Assembly: GCF_014337155.1 (NCBI RefSeq) | Contig: NZ_CP060632.1 | Span: 1,991,001-2,055,000 of the forward strand | Direction of reading: 5' to 3' | Length of the DNA: 64,000 nt | From: Wujia chipingensis | GTDB taxonomy: Bacteria; Bacillota; Clostridia; Lachnospirales; Lachnospiraceae | Shown: positions 29,452 to 38,377 of the stretch, piece after piece | How the letters are laid out: every line of letters starts with the position of its first letter | Numbering within the stretch: the first letter of the stretch is position 1 | Position numbers and translations under genes: made by a program | Notes under the pieces: generated by a model | What the model saw: the letters and a program-made list of their open reading frames with translations, nothing else | Told to the model about the DNA's origin: nothing | The model's database searches: none

Positions 29452-29507
29452 CTTATTGATTTTGTCTGTTATTCATTTATTCTTTCTGAATTATTTGTAC
29501 ATTTTTA

Positions 29508-30263
29508 CTAATTCTGTTTTAATTCCCACTCCGTGCGGAAACACCTCCTACGATAGCGGTTCGGCGTCTCTCCAACCCGTTTTTGAAATGTCTGAATAAA
29601 ATGGCTCTCATTTGAAAAACCAAGATAATAGGTTATTTCTCCAATTGAATATTCCGAAAAACGAAGCAGATTCTTTGCCTTGTCAATTTTCAGGTTCAAA
29701 ATATACTGACTGAACGAGATTCCCATTTCTTTTTTAAACAATCTTGAAAGATAGCTTTCAGATAATCTGAGATATTCAGCCACTTCACGAATTGTAATCC
29801 GGTAATGAGTATGACTGTAAATATAATCCAGACATAAAACCACCTGCTTGGAAAGTACCTGACTGTTTTTTATTTCATGCATATGTTTACAAAAATCCAG
29901 ACACATCACATCATGCAGCTTCGATATCTGTTCGATTGTCTTGCATTTATCCATCTCCAAAATATAGAAATCACTTAAATTATATGCTTTTTCCTGTTCC
30001 AGCCCTTCGTGCACACAAAAACGTGTAATAAGCGCTACGGTTACAACATAATGATATCGGATATTGCGAAGCGCATCCGTAGACAACACGCCCATGCCCT
30101 CCGGGTTTGTAAATGCCTGTTCGTTACAATTTTCCTGAACTAATTCTATTTCGCCATTTGCAATTGCTGAATAGAAATCCAGTTCACATTCGATTCCACG
30201 ATGTACCTCCAGCATCTCATGACTGACAAATTCACTCCGATGCCATTTTTTTGTTAAATCCAT
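29508..30263 (-). CDS. AraC-family transcriptional regulator
   Basis: A 251-residue protein. The C-terminal 100 residues hold the double helix-turn-helix: ITIREVAEYLRLSESYLSRLF, then SIGEITYYLGFSNESHFIQTF and the signature end VGETPNRYRRR. The N-terminal 150 residues lack an obvious cupin fold and may be a different sensor domain. It is located directly upstream of the GH16 gene in the same orientation, so it is the likely local regulator of glucan use. Confidence 0.88.
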   Translation of the reverse strand: MDLTKKWHRSEFVSHEMLEVHRGIECELDFYSAIANGEIELVQENCNEQAFTNPEGMGVLSTDALRNIRYHYVVTVALITRFCVHEGLEQEKAYNLSDFYILEMDKCKTIEQISKLHDVMCLDFCKHMHEIKNSQVLSKQVVLCLDYIYSHTHYRITIREVAEYLRLSESYLSRLFKKEMGISFSQYILNLKIDKAKNLLRFSEYSIGEITYYLGFSNESHFIQTFQKRVGETPNRYRRRCFRTEWELKQN

Positions 30264-30356
30264 ATATCAGACTCCCTATCGATATGCATTTCCTATCTTT
30301 ATATCAATTGTCTTTTATCTGCACCCATTTGTCAATCTTATTTTATCGTGAACTGG

Positions 30357-30400
30357 TAAGTTATAAGAAAGTGCACCTTTCATCCACGCCTTATAACTTA
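30357..30400 (-). terminator. Inverted repeat between yesN-like and araC-like genes
   Basis: TAAGTTATAAG and CTTATAACTTA are perfect 11-bp arms around a 22-base spacer that itself contains the near-palindrome GAAAGTGCACCTTTC. It follows the response regulator stop by about 33 bases. No T-run follows, so it may be an operator or a weak terminator. Confidence 0.45.
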
Positions 30401-30432
30401 TCGGTCCCATACTGAATCTTATACTGAAGCTC

Positions 30433-31164
30433 CTACAAAAAATCTCTACGATACTGCGACGGTGTACTGCCCTCCGTCTTCTTGAATACCTTGGTAAACA
30501 CCCGGTAATCGGCATAGCCGCACCGCTCAGAAATCTCCGCAATGGATAACTGTGTCGAGACGAGCAGCTTCTTCGCACGCTCCATACGGATTGTCGTCAG
30601 ATAAGCAAGGAAATTCACACCGATCTCATTCTTGAAGAGCTGGCTGATATACTGTGCGCTCAGATGAAATGTTTCCGCGAGAACATTCAAGCTGATCTCT
30701 TCTGCCAGATGCTCCTGCATATACCGTACAATTCCAACAATCGTTGACGCTTCACTGCCGGGTGTCACATTCTTCGTCTGTTTCTCGAATATCGATATCT
30801 TCAAATGATCGATCGTGTTCCCGAATTCTTCATAGTCGACCGGTTTCAGGATGTAGTCCGTGATCTGCAGCCGCAATGCTTCCCTGCAATAAGAAAAATC
30901 ATCGTATCCCGATACAACGATGAATGCCATATCCGGGTATTTCAGGCGGCTGGTCTGGATGACCTTCAGGCCGTTCATAATCGGGATGTTGATATCCATG
31001 ATCACGATATCCGGTACCATGCTGTCGATTACCCCAAGCGCCTCGACGCCATCCGCTGCCTCGCCCACGACTTCACAGTCATGTGCGCCCCAGTCAAATA
31101 ATTTCTTGAATCCCTCACGTATCATAATCTCGTCGTCGACTAATACGACGCGTAATTTCCTCAT
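30433..31164 (-). CDS. YesN-like response regulator
   Basis: A 243-residue protein with an N-terminal receiver domain (VVLVDDEIMIREGF; phospho-acceptor Asp in VIMDINIPIMNG) and a C-terminal AraC-type double helix-turn-helix (ISLNVLAETFHLSAQYISQLF, ISERCGYADYRVFTKVFKKT, GSTPSQYRR). It is translated with a four-base overlap from the kinase gene and is its cognate regulator. The pair probably senses oligosaccharides and controls the nearby glucanase; this is from context. Confidence 0.92.
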   Translation of the reverse strand: MRKLRVVLVDDEIMIREGFKKLFDWGAHDCEVVGEAADGVEALGVIDSMVPDIVIMDINIPIMNGLKVIQTSRLKYPDMAFIVVSGYDDFSYCREALRLQITDYILKPVDYEEFGNTIDHLKISIFEKQTKNVTPGSEASTIVGIVRYMQEHLAEEISLNVLAETFHLSAQYISQLFKNEIGVNFLAYLTTIRMERAKKLLVSTQLSIAEISERCGYADYRVFTKVFKKTEGSTPSQYRRDFL

Positions 31165-32465
31165 GATGCTTCCTCCTTATTTATCGGCAATAGCAACCGC
31201 GCTGTCACACCTCCCGCGCTGTTTTCCTCATAGGATAGTCCATATTTTCTGCCGCACAGATATTTGATCCGCTTCTGCACATTCAGGATCCCGATACTGT
31301 TTCCATCCAGCTTCGCCTCCTGCTTGTTGTAGTGCAGTAACATCTTGTCAATCTGCGCTTTCATACCCTCTTCAAATCCGCTGCCACTGTCTTTGATGCA
31401 GATCTCCATATCTGCGCCTGCGCGTTTTACGAATATCTCGATTTCGCCCCGGTATCCGCGGTTCTTCATTCCATGCAGCAGACTGTTCTCCACCAGCGGC
31501 TGTAAGATAAAGTTCGGTACCTGCACTGCCCCTAAGTCCGGATCGATATCATAATCGCAGAAGAGCTCCGGATACCGGTAGCACATCAGCTCCATATATG
31601 CTTCCACAAGTTCGAGCTCATCATCAAGCGTGACCATCGAACGGTCGACCTTGACGCTCAGCCGGAAGAAATCCACAAGCCGCATCAGAAGCTTTGCAAC
31701 CTTCTTATCCCCGTCCAACTCCGCCTGAATTCGAATCGTATCAAGCGTATTATACAAGAAATGCGGATTCACCTGACTTTTCAGATAGAGCATCGACATC
31801 TTCTGTTCCGTAAGCTCCGCACGCAGCGCATCCGGATTCTCCAAGGTCAGATAGAATGCGAGCGTCATAAGCGTGATTCCCATTCCACTGATCAGCCATG
31901 TATGGTGCAATCCCTGCAGGAAGCAGATTGTGAACTCAAATATAAGTGCCATTCCGATGGCGAATTTCTTCTTATTGTCCATCCGCTTCCAGTTTGCAAG
32001 CAGCAGCCATGAACAAAGTATAAGATACACCGCCACACTGACATAGCTTACATATGCATAAAGTCCCGCCGAATAATTTCCATCCGGTGTCTCGGTGTAA
32101 GTAATCGGGAGTATCATCGCCCCGACTTCTGAAATCACAAGAAATATCCGTGCCGGCAGATCCAGTGTCCGCTTCTTCCCGGTCTCTTCTTCCACCAGTA
32201 TCGCAATATACTGATAGAAAAAGAACAGAACTAACGCCATCGTACCGACAAACAGCCGGTGTAAAACATCGTTCAGCACAAGCGGTACCTGAGCAAGATG
32301 GTTTACCGTATAGATCGTCGCCGCATCGAACATCAGATGCACGATCACCACGATCAAAAGTGCCGAAAATGTCTTATGTAACGCGGTCTGTCTCCGCCTC
32401 GCCGAGAAATAGATTCCTGCCACAAACGCCAGAATCAATATCAGCGCAATCTCCATTCGAATCAT
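31161..32465 (-). CDS. YesM/LytS-like sensor histidine kinase
   Basis: A 434-residue membrane kinase. Residues 1-210 contain about seven hydrophobic spans. The His_kinase domain carries YLKSQVNPHFLYNTLDTI with the phospho-His, and the ATPase lobe has LQPLVENSLLHG and GNSIGILNVQKRI. There is no large extracellular sensor, so the signal may be detected in the membrane or passed from a partner. GAAGGAG supports ATG 32465. Its leader contains a folded element and repeats (see separate entries). Confidence 0.9.
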   Translation of the reverse strand: MIRMEIALILILAFVAGIYFSARRRQTALHKTFSALLIVVIVHLMFDAATIYTVNHLAQVPLVLNDVLHRLFVGTMALVLFFFYQYIAILVEEETGKKRTLDLPARIFLVISEVGAMILPITYTETPDGNYSAGLYAYVSYVSVAVYLILCSWLLLANWKRMDNKKKFAIGMALIFEFTICFLQGLHHTWLISGMGITLMTLAFYLTLENPDALRAELTEQKMSMLYLKSQVNPHFLYNTLDTIRIQAELDGDKKVAKLLMRLVDFFRLSVKVDRSMVTLDDELELVEAYMELMCYRYPELFCDYDIDPDLGAVQVPNFILQPLVENSLLHGMKNRGYRGEIEIFVKRAGADMEICIKDSGSGFEEGMKAQIDKMLLHYNKQEAKLDGNSIGILNVQKRIKYLCGRKYGLSYEENSAGGVTARLLLPINKEEAS

Positions 32466-32750
32466 AGATTTTTCTCCTTCGCGTTTTTGCTCATTTACAG
32501 GAAAGTCACCGGACACCGCCCGGTGACTTCACACGTGTAAACATGTTTCCTGTATCGCACAATTAACTACTATTATTTTTACATATTATTATAGCGGATA
32601 ATAGGGGATTTTTATAGGGGAATGTGTCGATTTTATAGGTGAGTTTTTACTTCCCAATGCAAGGTTATATCCTTGTTCCGCACCTGCACCAAATAGTATA
32701 ACTTTATCTATATTTGTTTTCCTTCCTCACTTTACAATCTCTATAAGACA
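32466..32750. other. Leader and promoter region of the YesM/YesN operon
   Basis: Minus strand. A compact hairpin, AAGTCACCGG with CCGGTGACTT (32503-32529), is enclosed by outer arms ACAGGAAA (32497-32504) and TTTCCTGT (32546-32553), so a multi-branched leader is possible. Further upstream a TATAAT lies near 32589-32594, and ATAGGGG occurs twice (32601-32607, 32614-32620) with a relative at 32635. No gene is visible here. Confidence 0.5.
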
Positions 32751-32751
32751 C

Positions 32752-32795
32752 AAAAAAACTCCCTGAAGTTGTTCAAAACCTCAGAGAGTTTTTGC
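32752..32795 (-). terminator. Terminator after the small ORF, probably bidirectional
   Basis: A 15-bp stem (two G-U) from AAACTC... to ...GAGTTT around a six-base loop is followed by seven T residues on the minus strand and five on the plus strand. It ends the thrS-phospholipase D-small ORF unit. Confidence 0.85.
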
Positions 32796-32848
32796 TACTC
32801 AACATAGAAAACTATTTCATTCTTTCCCTGTGCAGCTTTTTTCTTATC

Positions 32849-32971
32849 TCAAATTATTCGTTTCCCTTGTTGTATCTCCTTCAACATTTTATTTGCTTCT
32901 GCATCTAATTCAGTAACGGACATTTTCCGATACTGTTCTGGAATTACAAATTCATCATTTTCCATTATCAT
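32849..32971 (-). CDS. 40-residue small protein
   Basis: A short frame starting ATG ATA ATG GAA reads MIMENDEFVIPEQYRKMSVT and ends in a basic stretch KEIQQGKRII. AGGAGG lies nine bases before the start, and a strong terminator follows about 55 bases after the stop. It is acidic at the N-terminus and amphipathic in the middle. It sits 30 bases past the phospholipase D gene in the same direction. No family recognised; the good ribosome site and operon position support expression. Confidence 0.6.
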   Translation of the reverse strand: MIMENDEFVIPEQYRKMSVTELDAEANKMLKEIQQGKRII

Positions 32972-33001
32972 AATCCATTACCTCCTACAGAATAAAAATC
33001 C

Positions 33002-34435
33002 CTAAAACAAAAACCGCAGCCATCCAAGCAGATACCGTACAACAAATACTCTACGGCGGCGTTTCGGTGTGAGTGCGATTGGCTCCACATGATATGGATT
33101 CGCATACTGTCCGTCAGCAAGCACCTGTCGTGCGCCCTGTTCATATTTCATCATGGCTGATTCCAACTGAGTGTTGATCTCCTTGCTTCGGATCACAAGC
33201 ATCAGTTCTGTGTCTAAGTAGACACTGCGCATATCCATATTGAACGAACCAATGATGGATATATCATCGTCGATCAAGATACTCTTTCCATGATATGAAT
33301 ATCCGCCTTCATACTCCCAGATCGTGACGCCGGTACTGCTGATTTTGTCCCGGTTTTTCTGGTAATCTGCGGAACCAAATGGATTACCGTTATTCGCGAC
33401 AGAGTTTGTCATAACCGTAAATTCCGGTACATTTTCAGCTACATCTGACCAAGTGTCATACATCATATCATTGCAGATGATGTACGGTGTGTGTATCTTT
33501 ACACGCTTCTTCGCCTGCTTCATCAGGACACCCATCTCATACCATGCTGTCGGCTCCTTCGCCCCGGTATGGATTGGATTCGAGATCAACATGATCTTGT
33601 CAGTTGCAACCGTATCTTTCTCAAAGTCCGTGTCAGTGATTGTATCTTTCTGTGCTTCGTAATAAGTGGCAAATGCCGTCTGCACATCTTTCTTTGCCTG
33701 TTTGACAGATTTCCGGTCGGCAAGCTTCTCTTTGTCATGGAAATATTTACAATCCTTCTGACTCCAGATCGTCTCAAAATAAGCAAGCAACTGGTTCACG
33801 GAACTATCCGCCTGCGGATTCTCGCAGACAACCAGCACATCACGGTCGTAATTCTTATGTCCCGGGAACTCACCAAGAAAATAATTGTATGTATTTCGTC
33901 CGCCAAGGATGTATGTTTTCCCATCTGCGATCAGATATTTGTCATGCATGCGCCCCATCATCTCCCAAGGTTTTAACGGGGTCGCGCGGTTATACACCTT
34001 AATCTCGATATTCGGATGCGACGACATTGCATAGAAATATGCATTTCCTTCCATCGCCGTCCAGCTCTCGAATCCATCCACCAGGATACGGATGTGCACA
34101 TTCCGCTCCGCTGCCCGAAGCAAAGCGCCCATCATGATCTGTCCGCTGTCATCATCGTGAAATGCGAACGTAGATAAGATGATTTCTTCCTTCGCCTGTT
34201 CAATCAGGCGGACACGCTGCAATAACGCATCCCCATTTTCTTCAATGATACATGCGCGTTCTTCAACTGTTGCATCTGTATAGATATCTTCGGGATGCAG
34301 GCTCTGCTTCGTCTCTTCCGAGAGCTCCGGCTGCTTCTTGTATGCAGCAAATATTCCAATCATTTCATATAGCAGAATGATCACGATTGCGCCAACGACG
34401 CAACCGATCACTCTGAGCACTCGATGTTTCCTCAT
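33002..34435 (-). CDS. Phospholipase D/cardiolipin synthase-like protein
   Basis: A 477-residue protein with one N-terminal membrane span (about residues 9-30) and two HKD motifs: MHDKYLIADGKTYILGGRN and YHGKSILIDDDISIIGSFN. This is the paired active site of the phospholipase D superfamily. Membership suggests phosphatidyl transfer such as cardiolipin formation, although sequence alone cannot exclude another phosphodiester substrate. The ATG lies three bases after the thrS stop and lacks its own strong ribosome site, so it is probably translated by coupling and thus falls under T-box control. Confidence 0.85.
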   Translation of the reverse strand: MRKHRVLRVIGCVVGAIVIILLYEMIGIFAAYKKQPELSEETKQSLHPEDIYTDATVEERACIIEENGDALLQRVRLIEQAKEEIILSTFAFHDDDSGQIMMGALLRAAERNVHIRILVDGFESWTAMEGNAYFYAMSSHPNIEIKVYNRATPLKPWEMMGRMHDKYLIADGKTYILGGRNTYNYFLGEFPGHKNYDRDVLVVCENPQADSSVNQLLAYFETIWSQKDCKYFHDKEKLADRKSVKQAKKDVQTAFATYYEAQKDTITDTDFEKDTVATDKIMLISNPIHTGAKEPTAWYEMGVLMKQAKKRVKIHTPYIICNDMMYDTWSDVAENVPEFTVMTNSVANNGNPFGSADYQKNRDKISSTGVTIWEYEGGYSYHGKSILIDDDISIIGSFNMDMRSVYLDTELMLVIRSKEINTQLESAMMKYEQGARQVLADGQYANPYHVEPIALTPKRRRRVFVVRYLLGWLRFLF

Positions 34436-34438
34436 TGA

Positions 34439-36202
34439 TTATCTGTTTTTCGCCTTTGTCTTGATCTCTTCCTCAATCTTCGCAACAAATTCATCCAGAC
34501 CAACAACAGTTGTATCTGCCTGACCATGCAATCTGTAAGATACGGTGTTATTTTCAACCTCGTTGAAGCCAAGAACCAGAAGATATGGAACCTTCTCCAC
34601 CTGACCTTCACGCATACGGTAGCCAAGCTTCTCTGCTCTGTCGTCTAATTCTACACGGACATTCTTCGCATCCAGCGCATCCACAACCTTGTGTGCGTAT
34701 GCCATCAGTTCTTCGTTGTCTGTCTTAACCGGCATAACCTTTACCTGAACCGGTGCTAACCATGTTGGAAGGTTACCCTTTGTCTCCTCCAGAATGTATG
34801 CCATGAAACGATCCAGAGAACCGAGGATTGCTCTGTGCAATACAACCGGTGTCTTCTTCTCACCATCTTTGTCAATATAAGTAAGCTGGAACTTCGCAGG
34901 CAGACAGAAGTCAAGCTGACAGGTAGAAAGTGTATATTCATTTCCGACAGCCGGCTTTACATTTACATCAAGCTTCGGTCCGTAGAATGCTGCCTCGCCG
35001 ATTTCCTCTGTATACTCGATACCAAGGTCGTTCAATACCTTACGGAGTGCATCCTCGGCTGTGTTCCACATCTCATCATCATCGTGGTATTTTACCTTGT
35101 TCTCCGGGTCACGCAGTGACAGCACACAACGGTAATCTGTGATACCAAAATCCTTGTATGTGCTGAAGATCAGGTCTACAACCTTTGAGAACTCATCCTC
35201 GATCTGCTCCGGTGTCACGAACAAATGCGCATCGTTCTGACAGAAATGTCTGCCTCGCTCGATACCCTTCAAAGTACCACTTGCCTCGAAACGGAAGTCG
35301 TGCGCGATCTCACCAATACGGATTGGGAGGTCTTTATAAGAATGCATACGGTTTGCATAAATCATCATATGATGTGGGCAGTTCATTGGACGAAGAACGA
35401 AAGACTCACCCTCTACGTCCATGGCCGGGAACATGTTTTCCTTGTAGTGATCCCAGTGACCGGATGTCTTGTACAGATTCACCGTACCAACACATGGTGT
35501 CATAACGTGCAGGTAGCCAAGCTTACGCTCCTTATCCTTGATGTAGTTCTCCAGCTCCTGCCAGATCGTATACCCCTTCGGAAGGAACATCGGAAGTCCA
35601 CGTCCAACGAGATCGTCTACCATGAACAGCTGCATATCCTTACCGATCTTTCTATGGTCTCTCTCCTTTGCCTCTTCGAGAAGCTTCAGATGTGCCTCCA
35701 GCTCTTCTGCTGTCGGGAAGCAGACACCGTAAATTCTCTGCAATACCTTGTTGTTGCTGTCGCCCTTCCAGTAAGCGCCTGAGTGACGGAGCAGCTTAAA
35801 GTTACGGCAAAGCTTTACATTATCTACGTGAGGACCGCGGCAGAGGTCTGTAAAATCGCCCTGCTCATAGCAGGAAATCGTTCCATCTTCCAGATTAGAG
35901 ATCAGATCCAGCTTGTACTCATCATCCTTGAACATCTCCAGAGCTTCTTCCTTGGAAATCTCCTTACGGATGATCTTCTTGCCGGACTTTGCAACCTTCT
36001 TCATTTCCTTCTCGATCGCTGCGATATCCTCGTCACGGATTACGTCATCGCCAAGGTCTACATCATAGTAGAAGCCTTCTGCAACAACCGGTCCTACCCA
36101 GAACTTTGCCTGTGGGTACAGGTGCTTGATTGCCTGTGCCATCAGATGGGCACAGGAGTGGTTCAATGTTTTTAACTGCTCGTCTTCTTTGAAGTTTACC
36201 AT
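34439..36202 (-). CDS. thrS: Threonyl-tRNA synthetase without TGS domain
   Basis: A 587-residue class II synthetase. It begins directly in the editing domain (LNHSCAHLMAQAIKHLYP with the HxxxH zinc-type motif). The catalytic core has motif 2 (GEIAHDFRFEASGTL), the zinc ligands MNCPHHMMIY and motif 3 VVLHRAILGSLDRFMAY, followed by the anticodon-binding domain. The N-terminal TGS domain of about 60 residues found in most ThrRS is absent, and there is no upstream in-frame start to restore it. AAAAAGGAGAA precedes the ATG. It is regulated by the upstream T-box. Confidence 0.95.
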   Translation of the reverse strand: MVNFKEDEQLKTLNHSCAHLMAQAIKHLYPQAKFWVGPVVAEGFYYDVDLGDDVIRDEDIAAIEKEMKKVAKSGKKIIRKEISKEEALEMFKDDEYKLDLISNLEDGTISCYEQGDFTDLCRGPHVDNVKLCRNFKLLRHSGAYWKGDSNNKVLQRIYGVCFPTAEELEAHLKLLEEAKERDHRKIGKDMQLFMVDDLVGRGLPMFLPKGYTIWQELENYIKDKERKLGYLHVMTPCVGTVNLYKTSGHWDHYKENMFPAMDVEGESFVLRPMNCPHHMMIYANRMHSYKDLPIRIGEIAHDFRFEASGTLKGIERGRHFCQNDAHLFVTPEQIEDEFSKVVDLIFSTYKDFGITDYRCVLSLRDPENKVKYHDDDEMWNTAEDALRKVLNDLGIEYTEEIGEAAFYGPKLDVNVKPAVGNEYTLSTCQLDFCLPAKFQLTYIDKDGEKKTPVVLHRAILGSLDRFMAYILEETKGNLPTWLAPVQVKVMPVKTDNEELMAYAHKVVDALDAKNVRVELDDRAEKLGYRMREGQVEKVPYLLVLGFNEVENNTVSYRLHGQADTTVVGLDEFVAKIEEEIKTKAKNR

Positions 36203-36227
36203 TTCTTATTCTCCTTTTTCCATTATT

Positions 36228-36422
36228 GCGAAACAACCCTACTGTATGGGAGCCACATATGAATTGTATTCTACGCAGACACGCTCTCGCTCGGTTCAGC
36301 ACGCAGTGGTACTAAATTCACGACAAACAAGTTTGCCGTTCATTAAGTACCAGCGTGCTTCAACGGTCTGCTTAAGAACTACAATTCATATGTGTCTCAA
36401 TCTACTTTACGAAGTTGTTTCG
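36228..36422. repeat. 195-bp imperfect palindrome in the thrS leader
   Basis: The ends GCGAAACAAC (36228-36237) and GTTGTTTCGC (36413-36422) are perfect inverses. Inside, ACATATGAATTGTA, GCAGAC, CACGC and TGGTACT recur in inverted order around a central hairpin (ACGGCAAAC / GTTTGTCGT). The whole can fold into one long stem with bulges. It lies between the T-box terminator and the thrS ribosome site, where a T-box leader normally has nothing. It contains no ORF and resembles a miniature foldback element. Confidence 0.75.
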
Positions 36423-36433
36423 CAAAATACCAA

Positions 36434-36695
36434 AAAGCACCCTTGAGATACAATGCCTTAACCTTGTATCTAAGGGTGCTTTCACACGGTTCCACCTTAG
36501 TGTTTCACTTCATTTGGCTTTAACGCATGCCTTACGGTGACGCTTCAGCAACCGGTCATCCGGTCATCTTCTACGCACAGCTCGGGAATGGTTTTCATAC
36601 ATTTCTTCCATAAACGGCTTCCAGCTTATGTCGTTCTCTCTGGATGGTGCCCATGCACTACTCTTTCCGTCAACGCTTTTTCCTATATACATGGG
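36434..36695 (-). promoter_or_regulatory. T-box leader of thrS (threonine)
   Basis: Minus strand. The T-box sequence AAGGTGGAACCGTG (36485-36498) is followed by a terminator of about 19 bp (36434-36482, ending GTGCTTTTTGG). Upstream are a stem I with CCAGAGAG and GCTGGAAGCC elements and a likely specifier loop AAAACCATTCCCGAGC, in which ACC (36590-36592) is a threonine codon. Uncharged tRNA-Thr binding would favour the antiterminator and switch on thrS and its downstream genes. Confidence 0.9.
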
Positions 36696-36696
36696 T

Positions 36697-36724
36697 ATTA
36701 TACCACAGGATTTTTGTTTGACAA
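36697..36724 (-). promoter_or_regulatory. thrS promoter
   Basis: TTGTCA (36719-36724), a 16-base spacer and TATAAT (36697-36702) on the minus strand, immediately before the T-box stem I. The same bases contain TTGACA on the plus strand pointing to hcp, but I found no good -10 for that direction. Confidence 0.75.
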
Positions 36725-36796
36725 CCCGATTTTTGAATAAATTTAGATTCTCCGGTTCATACTTTCGTAAGAATCTATTTTCAAAGGAGTACAATC

Positions 36797-38368
36797 ATGT
36801 CAGAAATGTTTTGTTTTCAATGTCAGCAGACCGCAGGCAACAAAGCCTGTGTGACAACCGGTGTCTGCGGCAAACAGCCAGAAACCTCTAATCTGCAAGA
36901 CGAGCTCGTATGCGAGCTGATCCAGCTGGCTGAGGCTGCTACGAAGGAGCAGAATTTCACGTCCGAATCCTGCCGTCTGATCATCGACGGACTTTTCACA
37001 ACCTTGACCAATGTGAATTTTGATAACGATGCGATCCGGGATTTTATCCATCGTGTCATTGCGGAGCGGGAACGCATCGGTTCCACACCTGTTCCGGTTA
37101 TCTCTCTGTGGGATGGTGCAAACGATATCGTATCGCTTCGCTCCACCCTGCTCTTCGGACTGAAGGGTATGTCCGCCTACGCGCATCACGCCCGCAACTT
37201 AAGCTATGAGAACGAGGACGTCAACCGATGGTTTTACAAGGGCTTATGCGAGGTCAATCGGGAACACACTGTGGAAGAATGGATTGCCCTGATCATGGAA
37301 TTTGGGCAGGTTAATTTCAAATGTATGGAATTGCTTGACACAGCAAATACAAAATCCTTCGGCACTCCGGAACCGCGACGCGTACACACCGACATCCGGA
37401 AGGGACCATTTATCGTCGTGTCCGGTCATGACCTAAAAGATATGGCAGAACTGCTCGCACAGACAGAAGGAACCGGTATCAATGTCTACACACACTGCGA
37501 GATGCTTCCGGCACATGGCTATCCGGAGCTTGCGAAATATAAGCATCTTGCTGGGAATTTCGGAACCAGCTGGCAGAGTCAACAGACGGAATTCGAGAAT
37601 ATCCCTGCCCCTGTGCTTTTCACAACAAACTGTCTGATGCCGCCGCGTCCAAGCTACGCTGACCGCATTTACACGACATCCGTTGTCGGTTATGCCGGAA
37701 TGAAGCACATCACCGGAGATAAAGACGGACACAAGGATTTCAGCGAATTGATTGCACACGCCAAACGCTTAGGCGGTTATGAGCACGACCACAGCATGAG
37801 CGGTATTAACGGCGGTCATATTGTAACGACCGGTTTTGCACATGGTGCAGTTTTATCCCACGCAGACAAAATCATAGCCGCCATCAAGAGCGGTGCGATC
37901 AAACACATCTTTCTTGTCGGCGGCTGTGACGGTGCCCATCCGGGACGAAATTATTATACGGAATTTGTAAAGCAGACACCAATGGATTCCCTCGTCCTGA
38001 CACTCGCCTGCGGTAAATACCGTTTTAACGATATCGACCTTGGGGAGATCGACGGGATTCCACGTATCTTAGACATGGGGCAATGCAACGATTCTTACAG
38101 TGCCATCAAGGTTGCCCTCGCACTTGCAGATGCATTTTCGTGCAGCATCAACGAGCTTCCGCTTACCCTCGTCTTATCGTGGTACGAACAGAAGGCTGTC
38201 TGCATCCTGCTCACCCTGCTTTCCCTCGGTGTCAAAAAGATATACCTTGGCCCGACGCTCCCGGCATTCATGTCCGAGACCGTTGTCAAGTTCTTAGTTG
38301 ATACCTACCAGCTCCAGCCACTTACGGCGCCGGAGCAGGATATGGATACGATTTTCGGCAGAGGTTAG
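36797..38368 (+). CDS. hcp: Hybrid cluster protein (Hcp)
   Basis: A 523-residue protein starting MSEMFCFQCQQTAGNKAC. The N-terminal cysteine cluster (CFQC, then GVC) binds the cubane iron-sulfur cluster. Later conserved Cys/His/Glu residues (VYTHCEMLPAHGYPEL, LFTTNCLMPP, LVGGCDGAHPGRNYY) hold the hybrid cluster. Hcp proteins reduce hydroxylamine in vitro and are proposed nitric oxide reductases under nitrosative stress. AAGGAG precedes the ATG. The upstream region has an inverted AGATTCT/AGAATCT pair (36745-36775) that could be an operator. It is convergent with the ABC permease, nine bases away. Confidence 0.94.
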   Translation: MSEMFCFQCQQTAGNKACVTTGVCGKQPETSNLQDELVCELIQLAEAATKEQNFTSESCRLIIDGLFTTLTNVNFDNDAIRDFIHRVIAERERIGSTPVPVISLWDGANDIVSLRSTLLFGLKGMSAYAHHARNLSYENEDVNRWFYKGLCEVNREHTVEEWIALIMEFGQVNFKCMELLDTANTKSFGTPEPRRVHTDIRKGPFIVVSGHDLKDMAELLAQTEGTGINVYTHCEMLPAHGYPELAKYKHLAGNFGTSWQSQQTEFENIPAPVLFTTNCLMPPRPSYADRIYTTSVVGYAGMKHITGDKDGHKDFSELIAHAKRLGGYEHDHSMSGINGGHIVTTGFAHGAVLSHADKIIAAIKSGAIKHIFLVGGCDGAHPGRNYYTEFVKQTPMDSLVLTLACGKYRFNDIDLGEIDGIPRILDMGQCNDSYSAIKVALALADAFSCSINELPLTLVLSWYEQKAVCILLTLLSLGVKKIYLGPTLPAFMSETVVKFLVDTYQLQPLTAPEQDMDTIFGRG

Positions 38369-38377
38369 ATTGCCGGA

